NCBI RefSeq assembly: GCF_014268275.3
Contig: NZ_CP077084.1
Location: forward strand, 4,030,001 to 4,094,000
DNA: 64,000 bases
From: Pseudomonas tritici
GTDB lineage: Bacteria; Pseudomonadota; Gammaproteobacteria; Pseudomonadales; Pseudomonadaceae
Direction: 5' to 3'
Shown here: piece by piece, positions 37,096 to 45,983 of the stretch
Layout: each line of letters opens with the position of its first letter
How positions within the stretch are numbered: the first letter of the stretch is position 1
Made by a program: the position numbers and the translations under genes
The notes under the pieces: model-generated
The model's input: only the letters and a program-made list of their open reading frames with translations
The model's database searches: none
What the model was told of the DNA's origin: nothing

Positions 37096-38730
37096 TCAGG
37101 CGTCGTCGCGCAACTCCTCGATGCTGATCTCGCGCATGCGGAATTTCTGAACCTTGCCCGTGACCGTCATTGGAAACTCCTCCACGATCTTGAAATGCTT
37201 GGGCGTCTTGAAATGCGCGATGCGCCCCTTGCACCAGGTGTGCAGTTCCAATTCATTGGCCACATGGCCTGGATGAAACTTGACCCAGGCCACGATGGCT
37301 TCACCGTAACGCTCATCCGGAATACCGATCACTTGCACATCCGCCACCGCCGGATGGGTGAAGAAAAACTCCTCCAACTCACGCGGGTACACGTTCTCTC
37401 CACCGCGAATGATCATGTCCTTGTTGCGCCCGGCGATGCACACGTAGCCGTGGGCGTCCATGCTCGCCAGGTCGCCGGTGTGCATCCAGCCGGCGTCATC
37501 AATGGCTTCGCGGGTGGCGTCGGGGTTGTTCCAGTAGCCAAGCATCACGCTGTAGCCACGGGTGCATAACTCGCCGATTTCACCGCGCGCGACGGTATTG
37601 CCGTCAGCGTCGATGATCTTGTTTTCCAGCTGCGGCTGGGTGCGGCCGACCGTGGTGACGCGACGTTCCAGGTCATCATCCGCGCCGGTTTGCAGGGACA
37701 CCGGGCTGGTTTCGGTCATGCCGTAGGCAATCTGCACCTCACTCATGTGCATCTCGTTGATGACCCGGCGCATCACTTCGATGGGGCACGTCGCACCGGC
37801 CATGATGCCGGTGCGCAAGGTAGACAGCTCGAAGTCGCCGAGACGTGGGTGATCGAGCATGCTGATAAACATGGTCGGCACGCCGTACAAGCCGGTGGCG
37901 CGCTCTTCGGCGACGGCAGTGAGGGTCAGCAGCGGGTCGAAGCCGTCATTGGGGTAGATCATGGTGGTGCCGTGGGTGATGCAACCCAGGTTGCCCATCA
38001 CCATGCCAAAGCAGTGATACAGCGGCACCGGGATCACCAGGCGATCCTGCGCGGTTAAACCCAGGCTTTCGCCGACCATATAGCCGTTATTGAGGATATT
38101 GTGATGACTGAGGGTCGCGCCCTTGGGGAAGCCGGTGGTGCCGGAGGTGTACTGGATATTCACGGCTTGGTCGAAGTGCAGGCTGGCCTGGCGGTTGTGC
38201 AATTGTTCGGGCGCGATGCCAGCGCCGAGCGCGGCCAACTGCGACCAGGGCAGGAATCCCGTGGGCGGACTGGGGTCGAGGCTGATGATGCCGCGCAGCT
38301 CGGGCTTCAATTCCTGGAGCATCGCGTGGTAATCGGACGTCTTGAACGACCCGGCGCATACCAGCCACTGGCAACCGGACTGCTTGAGCACGTACTCCAA
38401 TTCACTGCTGCGGTACGCCGGATTGATATTGACCAGAATCACACCCAGCTTGGCACTGGCGATCTGGCTGATACACCACTCGGCGCAATTGGGTGCCCAG
38501 ATACCCAGGCGATCACCGATCTGCATGCCCAGTGCGAGGAATGCGCGGGCATGTAAATCCACGGCGTGGGCCAGTTGCTGCCAGGTGTAGCGCTGCTGTT
38601 GATGGCGCACCACCAGAGCCTCGCCATCGGGAAACTGTGCAACGGTGCGATCAAAGGCCTGGCCAATCGTCATGGCCAGCAAGGTCTTGTCCTGAACGCC
38701 ACGGCTGTAGCTCTGATTCGATTGATCCAT
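37096..38730 (-). CDS. AMP-dependent acyl-CoA synthetase of the liu cluster
   Basis: A 544-aa ANL-superfamily ligase forming acyl-CoA from a free acid, ATP and CoA. The P-loop is visible ([20 protein letters not shown]), as are [10 protein letters not shown] (motif A5), [16 protein letters not shown] (A7) and [20 protein letters not shown] (A8), and the C-terminal catalytic Lys in [14 protein letters not shown]. It is divergent from liuABCD over a 150-bp region with LiuR-like palindromes, as for PP_4063 in P. putida. It probably activates isovalerate or related branched acids (inference). Confidence 0.92.
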   Translation of the reverse strand: MDQSNQSYSRGVQDKTLLAMTIGQAFDRTVAQFPDGEALVVRHQQQRYTWQQLAHAVDLHARAFLALGMQIGDRLGIWAPNCAEWCISQIASAKLGVILVNINPAYRSSELEYVLKQSGCQWLVCAGSFKTSDYHAMLQELKPELRGIISLDPSPPTGFLPWSQLAALGAGIAPEQLHNRQASLHFDQAVNIQYTSGTTGFPKGATLSHHNILNNGYMVGESLGLTAQDRLVIPVPLYHCFGMVMGNLGCITHGTTMIYPNDGFDPLLTLTAVAEERATGLYGVPTMFISMLDHPRLGDFELSTLRTGIMAGATCPIEVMRRVINEMHMSEVQIAYGMTETSPVSLQTGADDDLERRVTTVGRTQPQLENKIIDADGNTVARGEIGELCTRGYSVMLGYWNNPDATREAIDDAGWMHTGDLASMDAHGYVCIAGRNKDMIIRGGENVYPRELEEFFFTHPAVADVQVIGIPDERYGEAIVAWVKFHPGHVANELELHTWCKGRIAHFKTPKHFKIVEEFPMTVTGKVQKFRMREISIEELRDDA

Positions 38731-38757
38731 AACGACCCCTGTTGTCTTTTTTGTAGG

Positions 38758-38815
38758 TTGACGTAAACGTAAACTACGATTGACAGCGCCTTAACGCAAG
38801 CTTACGTTAACGTAA
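38758..38815. promoter_or_regulatory. LiuR operators and liuA promoter
   Basis: Two sites are seen: TTGACGTAAACGTAA (38758-38772, near-palindrome) and TTACGTTAACGTAA (38802-38815, perfect 14 bp). A -35 TTGACA (38780-38785) is 17 bp from TACGTT (38803-38808), so the second palindrome covers the -10 of liuA. The motif matches the one before liuR. Confidence 0.75.
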
Positions 38816-38880
38816 AGGTGAGCGCCCTTCCCTGGCGCGCCATCCACACAAAAACAAAGCTCACATTAAGGTGCCTGTCC

Positions 38881-40044
38881 ATGAGTTACCCGTCCCTGAA
38901 CTTCGCCCTCGGTGAAACCATCGACATGCTGCGCGACCAGGTGCAGTCGTTCGTGGGCAAGGAAATCGCGCCCCGTGCGGCACAGATCGATATCGACAAT
39001 CTCTTTCCCGCCGACCTGTGGCGCAAGTTCGGCGACATGGGCCTGTTAGGCGTTACTGTGCCGGAAGAGTACGGCGGCGCTGGCCTGGGTTACCTGGCCC
39101 ACGTGGTGGCCATGGAAGAAATCAGCCGCGGTTCGGCGTCGGTGGCCTTGTCCTATGGCGCGCACTCCAACCTGTGCGTGAACCAGATCAACCGCAACGG
39201 CAGCCATGAACAAAAACTCAAGTACCTGCCCAAACTCATCAGCGGCGAACACGTCGGCGCGTTAGCCATAAGTGAGCCGAACGCCGGCTCCGATGTGGTC
39301 TCGATGAAACTGCGCGCGGACAAGCACGGCGATCATTACGTGCTCAACGGCAGCAAGACCTGGATCACCAACGGCCCCGACGCCAGCACCTACGTGATCT
39401 ACGCCAAGACCGACCTGGAAAAAGGTGCCCACGGCATCACCGCGTTTATCGTCGAGCGCGATTGGAAAGGCTTCAGCCGCAGCAACAAGTTCGACAAGCT
39501 GGGCATGCGCGGCTCCAACACCTGCGAACTGTTTTTCGATGACGTGGAAGTGCCCGAAGAGAACATCCTCGGTGTACTCAATGGCGGCGTGAAAGTGCTG
39601 ATGAGCGGCCTGGACTACGAACGCGTGGTGCTCTCCGGTGGCCCCACCGGGATCATGCAGGCCTGCATGGACCTCATCGTGCCTTACATCCACGACCGCA
39701 AGCAGTTTGGCCAGAGCATCGGCGAATTCCAACTGATCCAGGGCAAGGTCGCCGACATGTACACCCAACTCAACGCCAGCCGCGCCTATCTCTACGCGGT
39801 AGCCCAAGCCTGCGAACGTGGCGAAACCACGCGCAAGGATGCGGCCGGGGTGATCCTCTACAGCGCCGAACGCGCCACACAAATGGCCCTCGATGCGATC
39901 CAGATTCTCGGTGGCAACGGCTATATCAACGAATTCCCTGCCGGGCGGCTGTTGCGCGATGCCAAGCTGTACGAAATCGGCGCCGGTACCAGTGAGATCC
40001 GCCGGATGCTGATCGGTCGCGAACTCTTCAACGAAACCCGCTGA
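38881..40044 (+). CDS. liuA: Isovaleryl-CoA dehydrogenase
   Basis: A 387-aa FAD-dependent dehydrogenase converting isovaleryl-CoA to 3-methylcrotonyl-CoA. It shows [60 protein letters not shown] and [20 protein letters not shown]; the Glu in DYERV matches the isovaleryl-specific catalytic base. The C-terminal signature [20 protein letters not shown] is intact. The start is ATG 38881; the frame upstream to 38818 is 5' leader. First gene of the liuABCD operon. Confidence 0.96.
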   Translation: MSYPSLNFALGETIDMLRDQVQSFVGKEIAPRAAQIDIDNLFPADLWRKFGDMGLLGVTVPEEYGGAGLGYLAHVVAMEEISRGSASVALSYGAHSNLCVNQINRNGSHEQKLKYLPKLISGEHVGALAISEPNAGSDVVSMKLRADKHGDHYVLNGSKTWITNGPDASTYVIYAKTDLEKGAHGITAFIVERDWKGFSRSNKFDKLGMRGSNTCELFFDDVEVPEENILGVLNGGVKVLMSGLDYERVVLSGGPTGIMQACMDLIVPYIHDRKQFGQSIGEFQLIQGKVADMYTQLNASRAYLYAVAQACERGETTRKDAAGVILYSAERATQMALDAIQILGGNGYINEFPAGRLLRDAKLYEIGAGTSEIRRMLIGRELFNETR

Positions 40045-40055
40045 AGGAGCGCACC

Positions 40056-41663
40056 ATGGCCACCTTGCACACCCAGCTCAACCCACGCTCGGCGGAGTTC
40101 GCCGCCAACAGCGCGGCGATGCGCCAACAGGTCGACGCCCTGCACAGCCTGCTCGCCGATGTGCAGCAAGGCGGCGGCGCCAAGGCTCAGGAGCGGCACA
40201 CGTCGCGCGGCAAATTGCTGCCACGCGAGCGCATCAACCGTCTTCTCGACCCAGGCTCGCCGTTTCTTGAGCTCAGCCAATTGGCCGCTTATCAGGTGTA
40301 TGGCGAAGATGTGCCCGCCGCTGGCGTGATTGCCGGGATCGGCCGCGTGGAAGGCGTCGAATGCATGATCGTCGCCAATGATGCCACCGTGAAAGGTGGC
40401 TCCTACTACCCCCTCACTGTAAAAAAGCACCTGCGTGCACAGACTATCGCCGAGCAGAATCGCCTGCCGTGCATTTACCTGGTGGACTCCGGCGGCGCCA
40501 ACCTGCCACGTCAGGATGAAGTGTTTCCGGACCGCGAGCACTTCGGGCGGATCTTCTTCAACCAAGCCAATATGAGTGCCCAAGGCATCCCGCAGATTGC
40601 CGTGGTGATGGGCTCATGCACCGCCGGCGGTGCTTATGTGCCGGCGATGGCGGACGAGGCAATCATGGTGCGCAACCAGGCGACGATATTCCTCGCCGGA
40701 CCGCCTTTAGTGAAGGCTGCCACCGGTGAAGTCGTCAGCGCCGAAGACCTCGGCGGTGCCGATGTGCACTGCAAGATCTCTGGTGTGGCCGACCACTACG
40801 CCGACAGCGATGAACACGCCCTGGCGCTGGCCCGACGCAGCGTGTCCAACCTCAACTGGCGCAAGCAGGGCGAACTGTTGCAGCGCCCGCCCGTAGCACC
40901 GCTGTACAGCTGCGAAGAGCTTTACGGTGTGATTCCGGCCGACGCCAAGCAACCCTTTGACGTGCGCGAAGTGATCGCACGGCTGGTCGACGGCTCAGTG
41001 TTCGATGAGTTCAAAGCATTGTTTGGTACCACGCTGGTGTGCGGCTTTGCGCACCTGCACGGCTACCCGATGGCGATCCTGGCCAACAACGGGATTCTGT
41101 TTGCCGAAGCAGCGCAAAAAGGCGCGCACTTTATCGAGTTGGCCTGTCAGCGCGGCATTCCCCTGCTGTTCCTGCAGAACATCACCGGCTTTATGGTCGG
41201 GCAGAAATACGAAGCTGGAGGCATTGCCAAACACGGCGCCAAGCTGGTCACCGCAGTGGCCTGCGCCAAGGTGCCGAAGTTCACAGTGATCATCGGTGGC
41301 AGCTTTGGTGCCGGTAACTATGGTATGTGCGGCCGTGCCTATGACCCGCGTTTCTTGTGGATGTGGCCGAATGCACGCATTGGCGTGATGGGGGCCGAAC
41401 AGGCGGCCGGCGTGCTGGTGCAGGTTAAACGTGAGCAGGCTGAACGCGCGGGCGTTGCTTTCAGCGCCGAAGAAGAAGCCGCGATCAAGCAGCCAATCCT
41501 CGACCAGTACGAAACCCAGGGCCACCCCTACTATTCCAGCGCGCGCCTGTGGGACGACGGTGTCATCGACCCGTTGCAGACCCGCGACGTGCTGGCCCTG
41601 GCCTTGTCCGCCTCGCTGAACGCCCCCATCGAGCCGAGCCGCTTCGGCGTGTTCCGCATGTAA
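40056..41663 (+). CDS. liuB: Methylcrotonyl-CoA carboxylase beta subunit
   Basis: A 535-aa carboxyltransferase subunit that moves CO2 from biotin to 3-methylcrotonyl-CoA. Family stretches are seen: [80 protein letters not shown] and [20 protein letters not shown]. It works with LiuD (biotin subunit), encoded two genes on. It is spaced 11 bp from liuA. Confidence 0.97.
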   Translation: MATLHTQLNPRSAEFAANSAAMRQQVDALHSLLADVQQGGGAKAQERHTSRGKLLPRERINRLLDPGSPFLELSQLAAYQVYGEDVPAAGVIAGIGRVEGVECMIVANDATVKGGSYYPLTVKKHLRAQTIAEQNRLPCIYLVDSGGANLPRQDEVFPDREHFGRIFFNQANMSAQGIPQIAVVMGSCTAGGAYVPAMADEAIMVRNQATIFLAGPPLVKAATGEVVSAEDLGGADVHCKISGVADHYADSDEHALALARRSVSNLNWRKQGELLQRPPVAPLYSCEELYGVIPADAKQPFDVREVIARLVDGSVFDEFKALFGTTLVCGFAHLHGYPMAILANNGILFAEAAQKGAHFIELACQRGIPLLFLQNITGFMVGQKYEAGGIAKHGAKLVTAVACAKVPKFTVIIGGSFGAGNYGMCGRAYDPRFLWMWPNARIGVMGAEQAAGVLVQVKREQAERAGVAFSAEEEAAIKQPILDQYETQGHPYYSSARLWDDGVIDPLQTRDVLALALSASLNAPIEPSRFGVFRM

Positions 41664-41678
41664 ATGGAGCTGCACCCC

Positions 41679-42485
41679 ATGAGCGATTTCAATACCCTCG
41701 AACTGATCACCGACAGCCGTGGCTTTGCCACGCTGTGGCTCAGTCGTGAAGCCAAGAACAACGCGTTCAACGCCGAGATGATCCGCGAACTGATCATCGC
41801 CCTCGACCAGGTGCAAGGCGATCCGTCCTTGCGCTTTTTAGTCCTGCGCGGACGCGGCAAGCACTTCAGTGCCGGCGCAGACCTGGCCTGGATGCAGCAA
41901 TCGGCCGAACTGGATTACCACACCAACCTGGACGACGCCCGCGAACTGGCGGAGCTGATGTACAACCTGGCCAAGCTGAAAATCCCGACACTGGCGGTGG
42001 TACAAGGCGCGGCCTACGGCGGCGCACTGGGCCTGATCAGTTGCTGCGACATGGCGATTGGCGCGGACGATGCGCAGTTCTGCCTGTCGGAAGTGCGCAT
42101 TGGCTTGGCACCGGCGGTGATCAGCCCGTTTGTGGTGCAGGCCATTGGTGAACGCGCGGCGCGGCGCTATGCGCTGACCGCCGAACACTTCGGCGGCCAG
42201 CGTGCACGGGAGATCGGTTTGTTGGCGGAGAGCTACCCAATCGACACGCTGGACCAGCAGGTGGAACAGTGGGTCGCCAACCTGCTGCAAAACAGCCCGG
42301 CGGCGATGCGTGCCAGCAAAGACTTGCTGCGCGAAGTCGGCAACGGCGCCCTCACTCCGGCCCTGCGTCGCTATTGCGAAAATGCGATTGCGCGCATTCG
42401 CGTCAGCGCCGAGGGCCAGGAAGGTTTGCGCGCCTTCCTGCAAAAACGTCCACCGAGCTGGCAGCCACAGGAGCCGCGTTCATGA
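41679..42485 (+). CDS. liuC: Methylglutaconyl-CoA hydratase
   Basis: A 268-aa crotonase-fold hydratase turning 3-methylglutaconyl-CoA into HMG-CoA. The oxyanion loops are visible (GRGKHFSAGADLAWMQQSA and VVQGAAYGGALGLISCCDMA), with FCLSEVRIGLAPAVISPFVV. ATG 41679 is chosen since GGAG is 9 nt upstream; the in-frame ATG at 41664 lies one base after the liuB stop and lacks a site. It overlaps liuD by ATGA. Confidence 0.95.
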   Translation: MSDFNTLELITDSRGFATLWLSREAKNNAFNAEMIRELIIALDQVQGDPSLRFLVLRGRGKHFSAGADLAWMQQSAELDYHTNLDDARELAELMYNLAKLKIPTLAVVQGAAYGGALGLISCCDMAIGADDAQFCLSEVRIGLAPAVISPFVVQAIGERAARRYALTAEHFGGQRAREIGLLAESYPIDTLDQQVEQWVANLLQNSPAAMRASKDLLREVGNGALTPALRRYCENAIARIRVSAEGQEGLRAFLQKRPPSWQPQEPRS

Positions 42486-44407
42486 GCCCACTCACGACCC
42501 TGCTGGTCGCCAATCGTGGCGAGATCGCTTGCCGCGTGATGCGCACCGCCAAGGCCATGGGCCTGAAAACCGTGGCCGTACACAGCGCCACCGACCGCGA
42601 TGCACGCCACAGCCGTGAGGCCGATATCCGTGTCGACCTGGGCGGTAGCAAAGCCACCGACAGTTACCTGCAAATCGATAAACTGATCGCCGCCGCCCAG
42701 GCCAGTGGTGCCCAGGCAATTCATCCGGGCTATGGTTTTCTGTCGGAGAACGCCGGGTTTGCCCGTGCGATCGAAGCCGCCGGCTTGATCTTCCTCGGGC
42801 CGCCCGCCTCGGCCATCGACGCCATGGGCAGCAAATCGGCCGCCAAGGCGCTGATGGAAACCGCCGGCGTGCCGCTGGTACCGGGTTATCACGGCGAGGC
42901 CCAGGACCTGGAAACCTTCCGCGCGGCCTGCGAGCGTATCGGCTATCCGGTGCTGCTCAAGGCCACGGCCGGTGGCGGTGGCAAAGGCATGAAGGTGGTC
43001 GAGGATGTCAGCCAATTGGCCGAAGCCCTCGCCTCTGCACAGCGTGAGGCGCTGTCGTCCTTCGGCAACGGGCAGATGCTGGTGGAAAAATACCTGCTCA
43101 AGCCGCGTCACGTGGAGATCCAGGTGTTTGCCGATCAGCATGGGCACTGCCTGTACCTCAATGAACGCGATTGTTCGATCCAGCGGCGCCACCAAAAGGT
43201 TGTCGAGGAGGCGCCGGCACCTGGGTTGACTGCTGAACAACGCAAGGCTATGGGCGAAGCCGCCGTGCGTGCGGCCCAGGCCATCGGGTATGTCGGCGCA
43301 GGTACCGTGGAGTTTTTGCTGGACGCTCGCGGTGAGTTTTTCTTCATGGAGATGAACACGCGGCTGCAGGTGGAGCATCCGGTGACCGAGGCGATTACCG
43401 GCCTCGACCTGGTGGCCTGGCAGATTCGTGTCGCCCAGGGCGAGGCGCTGCCTATCACTCAGGAACAGGTGCCGCTGATCGGCCATGCGATCGAAGTACG
43501 ACTGTATGCCGAGGATCCGGCCAATGATTTCCTGCCCGCCACCGGGCACCTGACGCTGTACCGCGAATCCGCGCCGGGCGCTGGCCGCCGCGTGGACAGC
43601 GGTGTCGAGCAAGACGATAGCGTGTCGCCCTACTACGACCCGATGCTGGGCAAGCTGATTGCCTGGGGCGAGGACCGTGAACAGGCGCGCCTGCGCTTGC
43701 TGGGCATGCTGGATGAGTTTGCCGTGGGTGGACTGAAGACCAACCTGGGCTTTTTGCGGCGCATTATCGGGCATCCGGCATTTGCGGCAGCCGAGTTGGA
43801 TACCGGCTTTATTCCGCGCTATCAGGATGAGTTGCTGCCGATACCTGGCGAACTGAGCAATGAGTTCTGGCAGGCAGCGGGCGCGGCGTTCATACAGACC
43901 TTGCCGGCCGGTGACGGGCCTTGGGCAGATAAGCGAGGCTTTCGTACCGGTTTACCTGCCGAGGTTTCGCTGCATTTGAGCTGCAATGGTCAGGATCGGC
44001 TGGTGACACTGGCTGCCGATACCGCGCAAATGCGCGGCGAACCGTTGTTGATCGAGCACCAGGGCGTGCGCCGTAGCCATCTGGCTGTACGCCACGACCG
44101 TACGGTGTACCTGCGTTGGGACGGCGAGATGCATGCCGTCAGCCTGTTTGACCCGATTGCAGCGGTCGACGCCAGCGGCGCTCATCAAGGTGGCCTTACG
44201 GCACCGATGAACGGCAGCATAGTGCGCGTGCTGGTGCAGGTCGGGGACAACGTGGAGGCCGGCACGCAACTGGTGGTACTGGAGGCCATGAAGATGGAAC
44301 ACAGCATCCGCGCGCCCGAGGCTGGAGTGGTCAAGGCGCTGTTCTGCCAGGAAGGCGAAATGGTTGCCGAAGGTTGCGCGTTGGTGGAGCTGGAAACAGC
44401 GGGCTAG
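42482..44407 (+). CDS. liuD: Methylcrotonyl-CoA carboxylase alpha (biotin) subunit
   Basis: A 641-aa biotin-dependent subunit. It has the biotin carboxylase domain (TTLLVANRGEIACRVMRTAK, HPGYGFLSENAGFA, KATAGGGGKGMKVV, FMEMNTRLQVEHPVTEAITG) and the biotinyl domain at the C-terminus with the biotin attachment motif VVLEAMKMEHSI. It carboxylates biotin with ATP and bicarbonate for LiuB. The longer frame from 42269 is a shadow of liuC. The 3' end overlaps the convergent repressor gene by four bases. Confidence 0.97.
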   Translation: MSPLTTLLVANRGEIACRVMRTAKAMGLKTVAVHSATDRDARHSREADIRVDLGGSKATDSYLQIDKLIAAAQASGAQAIHPGYGFLSENAGFARAIEAAGLIFLGPPASAIDAMGSKSAAKALMETAGVPLVPGYHGEAQDLETFRAACERIGYPVLLKATAGGGGKGMKVVEDVSQLAEALASAQREALSSFGNGQMLVEKYLLKPRHVEIQVFADQHGHCLYLNERDCSIQRRHQKVVEEAPAPGLTAEQRKAMGEAAVRAAQAIGYVGAGTVEFLLDARGEFFFMEMNTRLQVEHPVTEAITGLDLVAWQIRVAQGEALPITQEQVPLIGHAIEVRLYAEDPANDFLPATGHLTLYRESAPGAGRRVDSGVEQDDSVSPYYDPMLGKLIAWGEDREQARLRLLGMLDEFAVGGLKTNLGFLRRIIGHPAFAAAELDTGFIPRYQDELLPIPGELSNEFWQAAGAAFIQTLPAGDGPWADKRGFRTGLPAEVSLHLSCNGQDRLVTLAADTAQMRGEPLLIEHQGVRRSHLAVRHDRTVYLRWDGEMHAVSLFDPIAAVDASGAHQGGLTAPMNGSIVRVLVQVGDNVEAGTQLVVLEAMKMEHSIRAPEAGVVKALFCQEGEMVAEGCALVELETAG

Positions 44408-45036
44408 AACTTTGCCGTGGCCTGCACAACGACGCCGAGAATGCGGCAATCGCCGGTGAACTGCCGTTTCGGATAAGTGGGATTGAGCGGTACCAGATAG
44501 AGCTGGCCGCTCTCTTCAAGCAACTGACGGAAGGTCGCCTGGGGGCTCTCGGCCCATTGGGCGACCACCAGCTTGCCGGGCTCGGCGGCAATGGCCGGAT
44601 CGACCAGAATCATCATGCCCGCACTCACGCTGAGCCCGCTGGGTGCCGTCATGGCATCGCCTGTAACCGGCAGCCAAAAGGCATCGCCGTGGGCATGATA
44701 ATCCGTCAACTCGAAACGGGCGGTGCCATAAGGCGTTCGCTCTTCGCGGATTTCGCACAGCCCTTTCCAATCGCTGACCGGATAGCGGAAATACGGGTTG
44801 TAGTTTTTCTCCAGAGGCACTTCATCGGCCCGCTCGCGAATGTCCAGCGCGACCTCCAGATACCCCAGGCCCAACGCCGCCAATACCCGGTTCATGTCCG
44901 CCAGGCTGGGTGCACGGCGCTTGTTGAGCCAATGGCCCACGCCGCCCTGGGACATGCCCAAGCGTTCAGCCAACTCACCTTGCGTGACCTTGCGGTCTTC
45001 CATGTTGGCCTTGACCAACGCGATCCAGTTATCCAT
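44404..45036 (-). CDS. LexA/PrtR-like HTH repressor with degenerate S24 peptidase domain
   Basis: A 210-aa protein with an N-terminal XRE helix-turn-helix (VTQGELAERLGMSQGGVGHW) and a C-terminal S24 fold (about 115-205), like the pyocin repressor PrtR. In functional relatives the cleavage dyad is Ser in G-D/M-S-M and a Lys after the next strand. Here the first site reads VTGDAMTAP (Ala128) and the second ATFRQLL (Arg170). Both codons are clear (GCC, CGT). The protein probably cannot self-cleave with RecA and would be a constitutive or ligand-controlled repressor. No prophage or tailocin genes are near. It is divergent from the DUF3077 gene. Confidence 0.88.
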   Translation of the reverse strand: MDNWIALVKANMEDRKVTQGELAERLGMSQGGVGHWLNKRRAPSLADMNRVLAALGLGYLEVALDIRERADEVPLEKNYNPYFRYPVSDWKGLCEIREERTPYGTARFELTDYHAHGDAFWLPVTGDAMTAPSGLSVSAGMMILVDPAIAAEPGKLVVAQWAESPQATFRQLLEESGQLYLVPLNPTYPKRQFTGDCRILGVVVQATAKF

Positions 45037-45048
45037 GGGGCTGACAAT

Positions 45049-45124
45049 ACGTCACGTAGTTTTCAGGGCAATAAACAGTTTGTAGTAATCCATAAAACGA
45101 CATAAATACGATACGTACTATCAT
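45049..45124. promoter_or_regulatory. Possible operator region between repressor and DUF3077 gene
   Basis: The 130-bp AT-rich divergent gap holds TACGTCACGTA (45049-45059, palindromic around C) and ATACGATACGTACTATC (45108-45124) with GATA/TATC arms. Such TACGTA-containing dyads are plausible sites for the XRE repressor, but no consensus is known to me. Confidence 0.3.
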
Positions 45125-45166
45125 CGGACATAAGGTTTTCGACATCCACCCAGAGTACCGCCCCTT

Positions 45167-45517
45167 ATGACGACAAGCCCGCTTCTCCTGCCTGAAATCC
45201 CGGAAGACAACGAATTGCACGATCTGCGCAGCAGCGGTGCCGCCAAGCGTGCGTTGGACTTTTACTTGAAAGAAGATATGTCGGCATCAACCCCTGACGA
45301 GGCCTTGTTCGCCATCAATCCAGGCATCAGCCAGGAGGAAGCCCTGGTGCACGCCTCGGAGCTGTTGCGCAGCGCCGCGGCAACGGCCTATGAATCAGCG
45401 AGCAGCCATCAGGGCAGTCATCGTGACATGGCGTTTTCAGTGGTGTATTTGATCGATATGGCGAAGGCGATGGTGGAGCGATCATTGCAGGTGCCAGAGG
45501 CTCAAGCGAACAAATAA
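45167..45517 (+). CDS. DUF3077 family small protein
   Basis: A 116-aa soluble helical protein. LFAINPGISQEEALVHASEL followed by LLRSAAATAYESA and VVYLIDMAKAMVERSL is the DUF3077 layout found in many small Pseudomonas proteins of unknown role. It shares the 'nPgis-e-aL-haSelL' core with the DUF6124 protein at 8475, hinting at a common superfamily. It is transcribed away from the degenerate LexA-like repressor and ends 76 bp before the prrF promoter. Confidence 0.78.
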   Translation: MTTSPLLLPEIPEDNELHDLRSSGAAKRALDFYLKEDMSASTPDEALFAINPGISQEEALVHASELLRSAAATAYESASSHQGSHRDMAFSVVYLIDMAKAMVERSLQVPEAQANK

Positions 45518-45560
45518 CTGGCGCTTAGAAAAAATATTTCTATCCCACGGATAAAAACAT

Positions 45561-45589
45561 TTGACTTGCAAATGATAATGATTATTATT
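45561..45589 (+). promoter_or_regulatory. Fur-box promoter of prrF
   Basis: The -35 TTGACT (45561-45566) and -10 TATTAT (45583-45588) are 16 bp apart. The Fur-box-like AAATGATAATGATTATTAT (45570-45588) covers the spacer and -10, so iron-loaded Fur would block initiation. Confidence 0.88.
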
Positions 45590-45594
45590 GGACC

Positions 45595-45709
45595 CAGCTG
45601 ATCGCGAGATCAGTCGATAGACCAAGGGACCTTAGGTCGGACTCTTGGAATATCTCCTCATCAGGCTAATCACGGTTTTTGACCCGGCTCTTTGGCCGGG
45701 TCTTTTTTT
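45595..45709 (+). ncRNA. prrF: PrrF iron-responsive small RNA
   Basis: About 115 nt, matching PrrF in size and sequence as I know it: GATCGCGAGATCAG near the 5' end, AAGGGACCTTAGGTCG, the seed block ATCTCCTCATCAGGCTAATC (45651-45670) ending CACGG, then a terminator. PrrF is made under iron limitation and base-pairs with Hfq to repress mRNAs of iron-rich proteins (sodB, acnA, sdh). A Fur box covers the promoter. Only one copy is present here, unlike the tandem pair of P. aeruginosa. Confidence 0.93.
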
Positions 45710-45710
45710 T
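45681..45710 (+). terminator. PrrF terminator
   Basis: GACCCGGC-TCTTTG-GCCGGGTC followed by T8 is a strong intrinsic terminator. The next ~270 bp to the carboxypeptidase start show only its likely promoter (TTGCAT at 45912 and TAATAT near 45942). Confidence 0.92.
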
Positions 45711-45983
45711 GCCAGTTTCCCTGGCGTGGCTTCAGGCTAATGAAGACTGTGTGCTACTTGATGGGGCGCATGGTAGCAAAAGACCATCGCCAAAAGAAAG
45801 CCAGCGGGTAGCTCCAGCCCACATCTTTGCGAATTAGCGCTTGAGAATCAATCTTATAGATTCTAAGCTGCCGCGGCGTCAAGGACGACGCCCCCCTCCC
45901 TCTCGCAACAATTTTGCATCCGGTCTTTACCAGACTCCTGTGTAATATAGCCGCCACAACACTCATACTCAGGCAACCAGACT

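Noticed and set aside
44404..45517. Possible prophage or tailocin region next to the PrtR-like repressor
   Set aside because: Neighbours are liuD, a DUF3077 gene and prrF; no structural, lysis or integrase genes are present.
45754..45966. 70-aa frame on the minus strand between prrF and the carboxypeptidase gene
   Set aside because: No ribosome site, overlaps the likely carboxypeptidase promoter, and no recognisable family.
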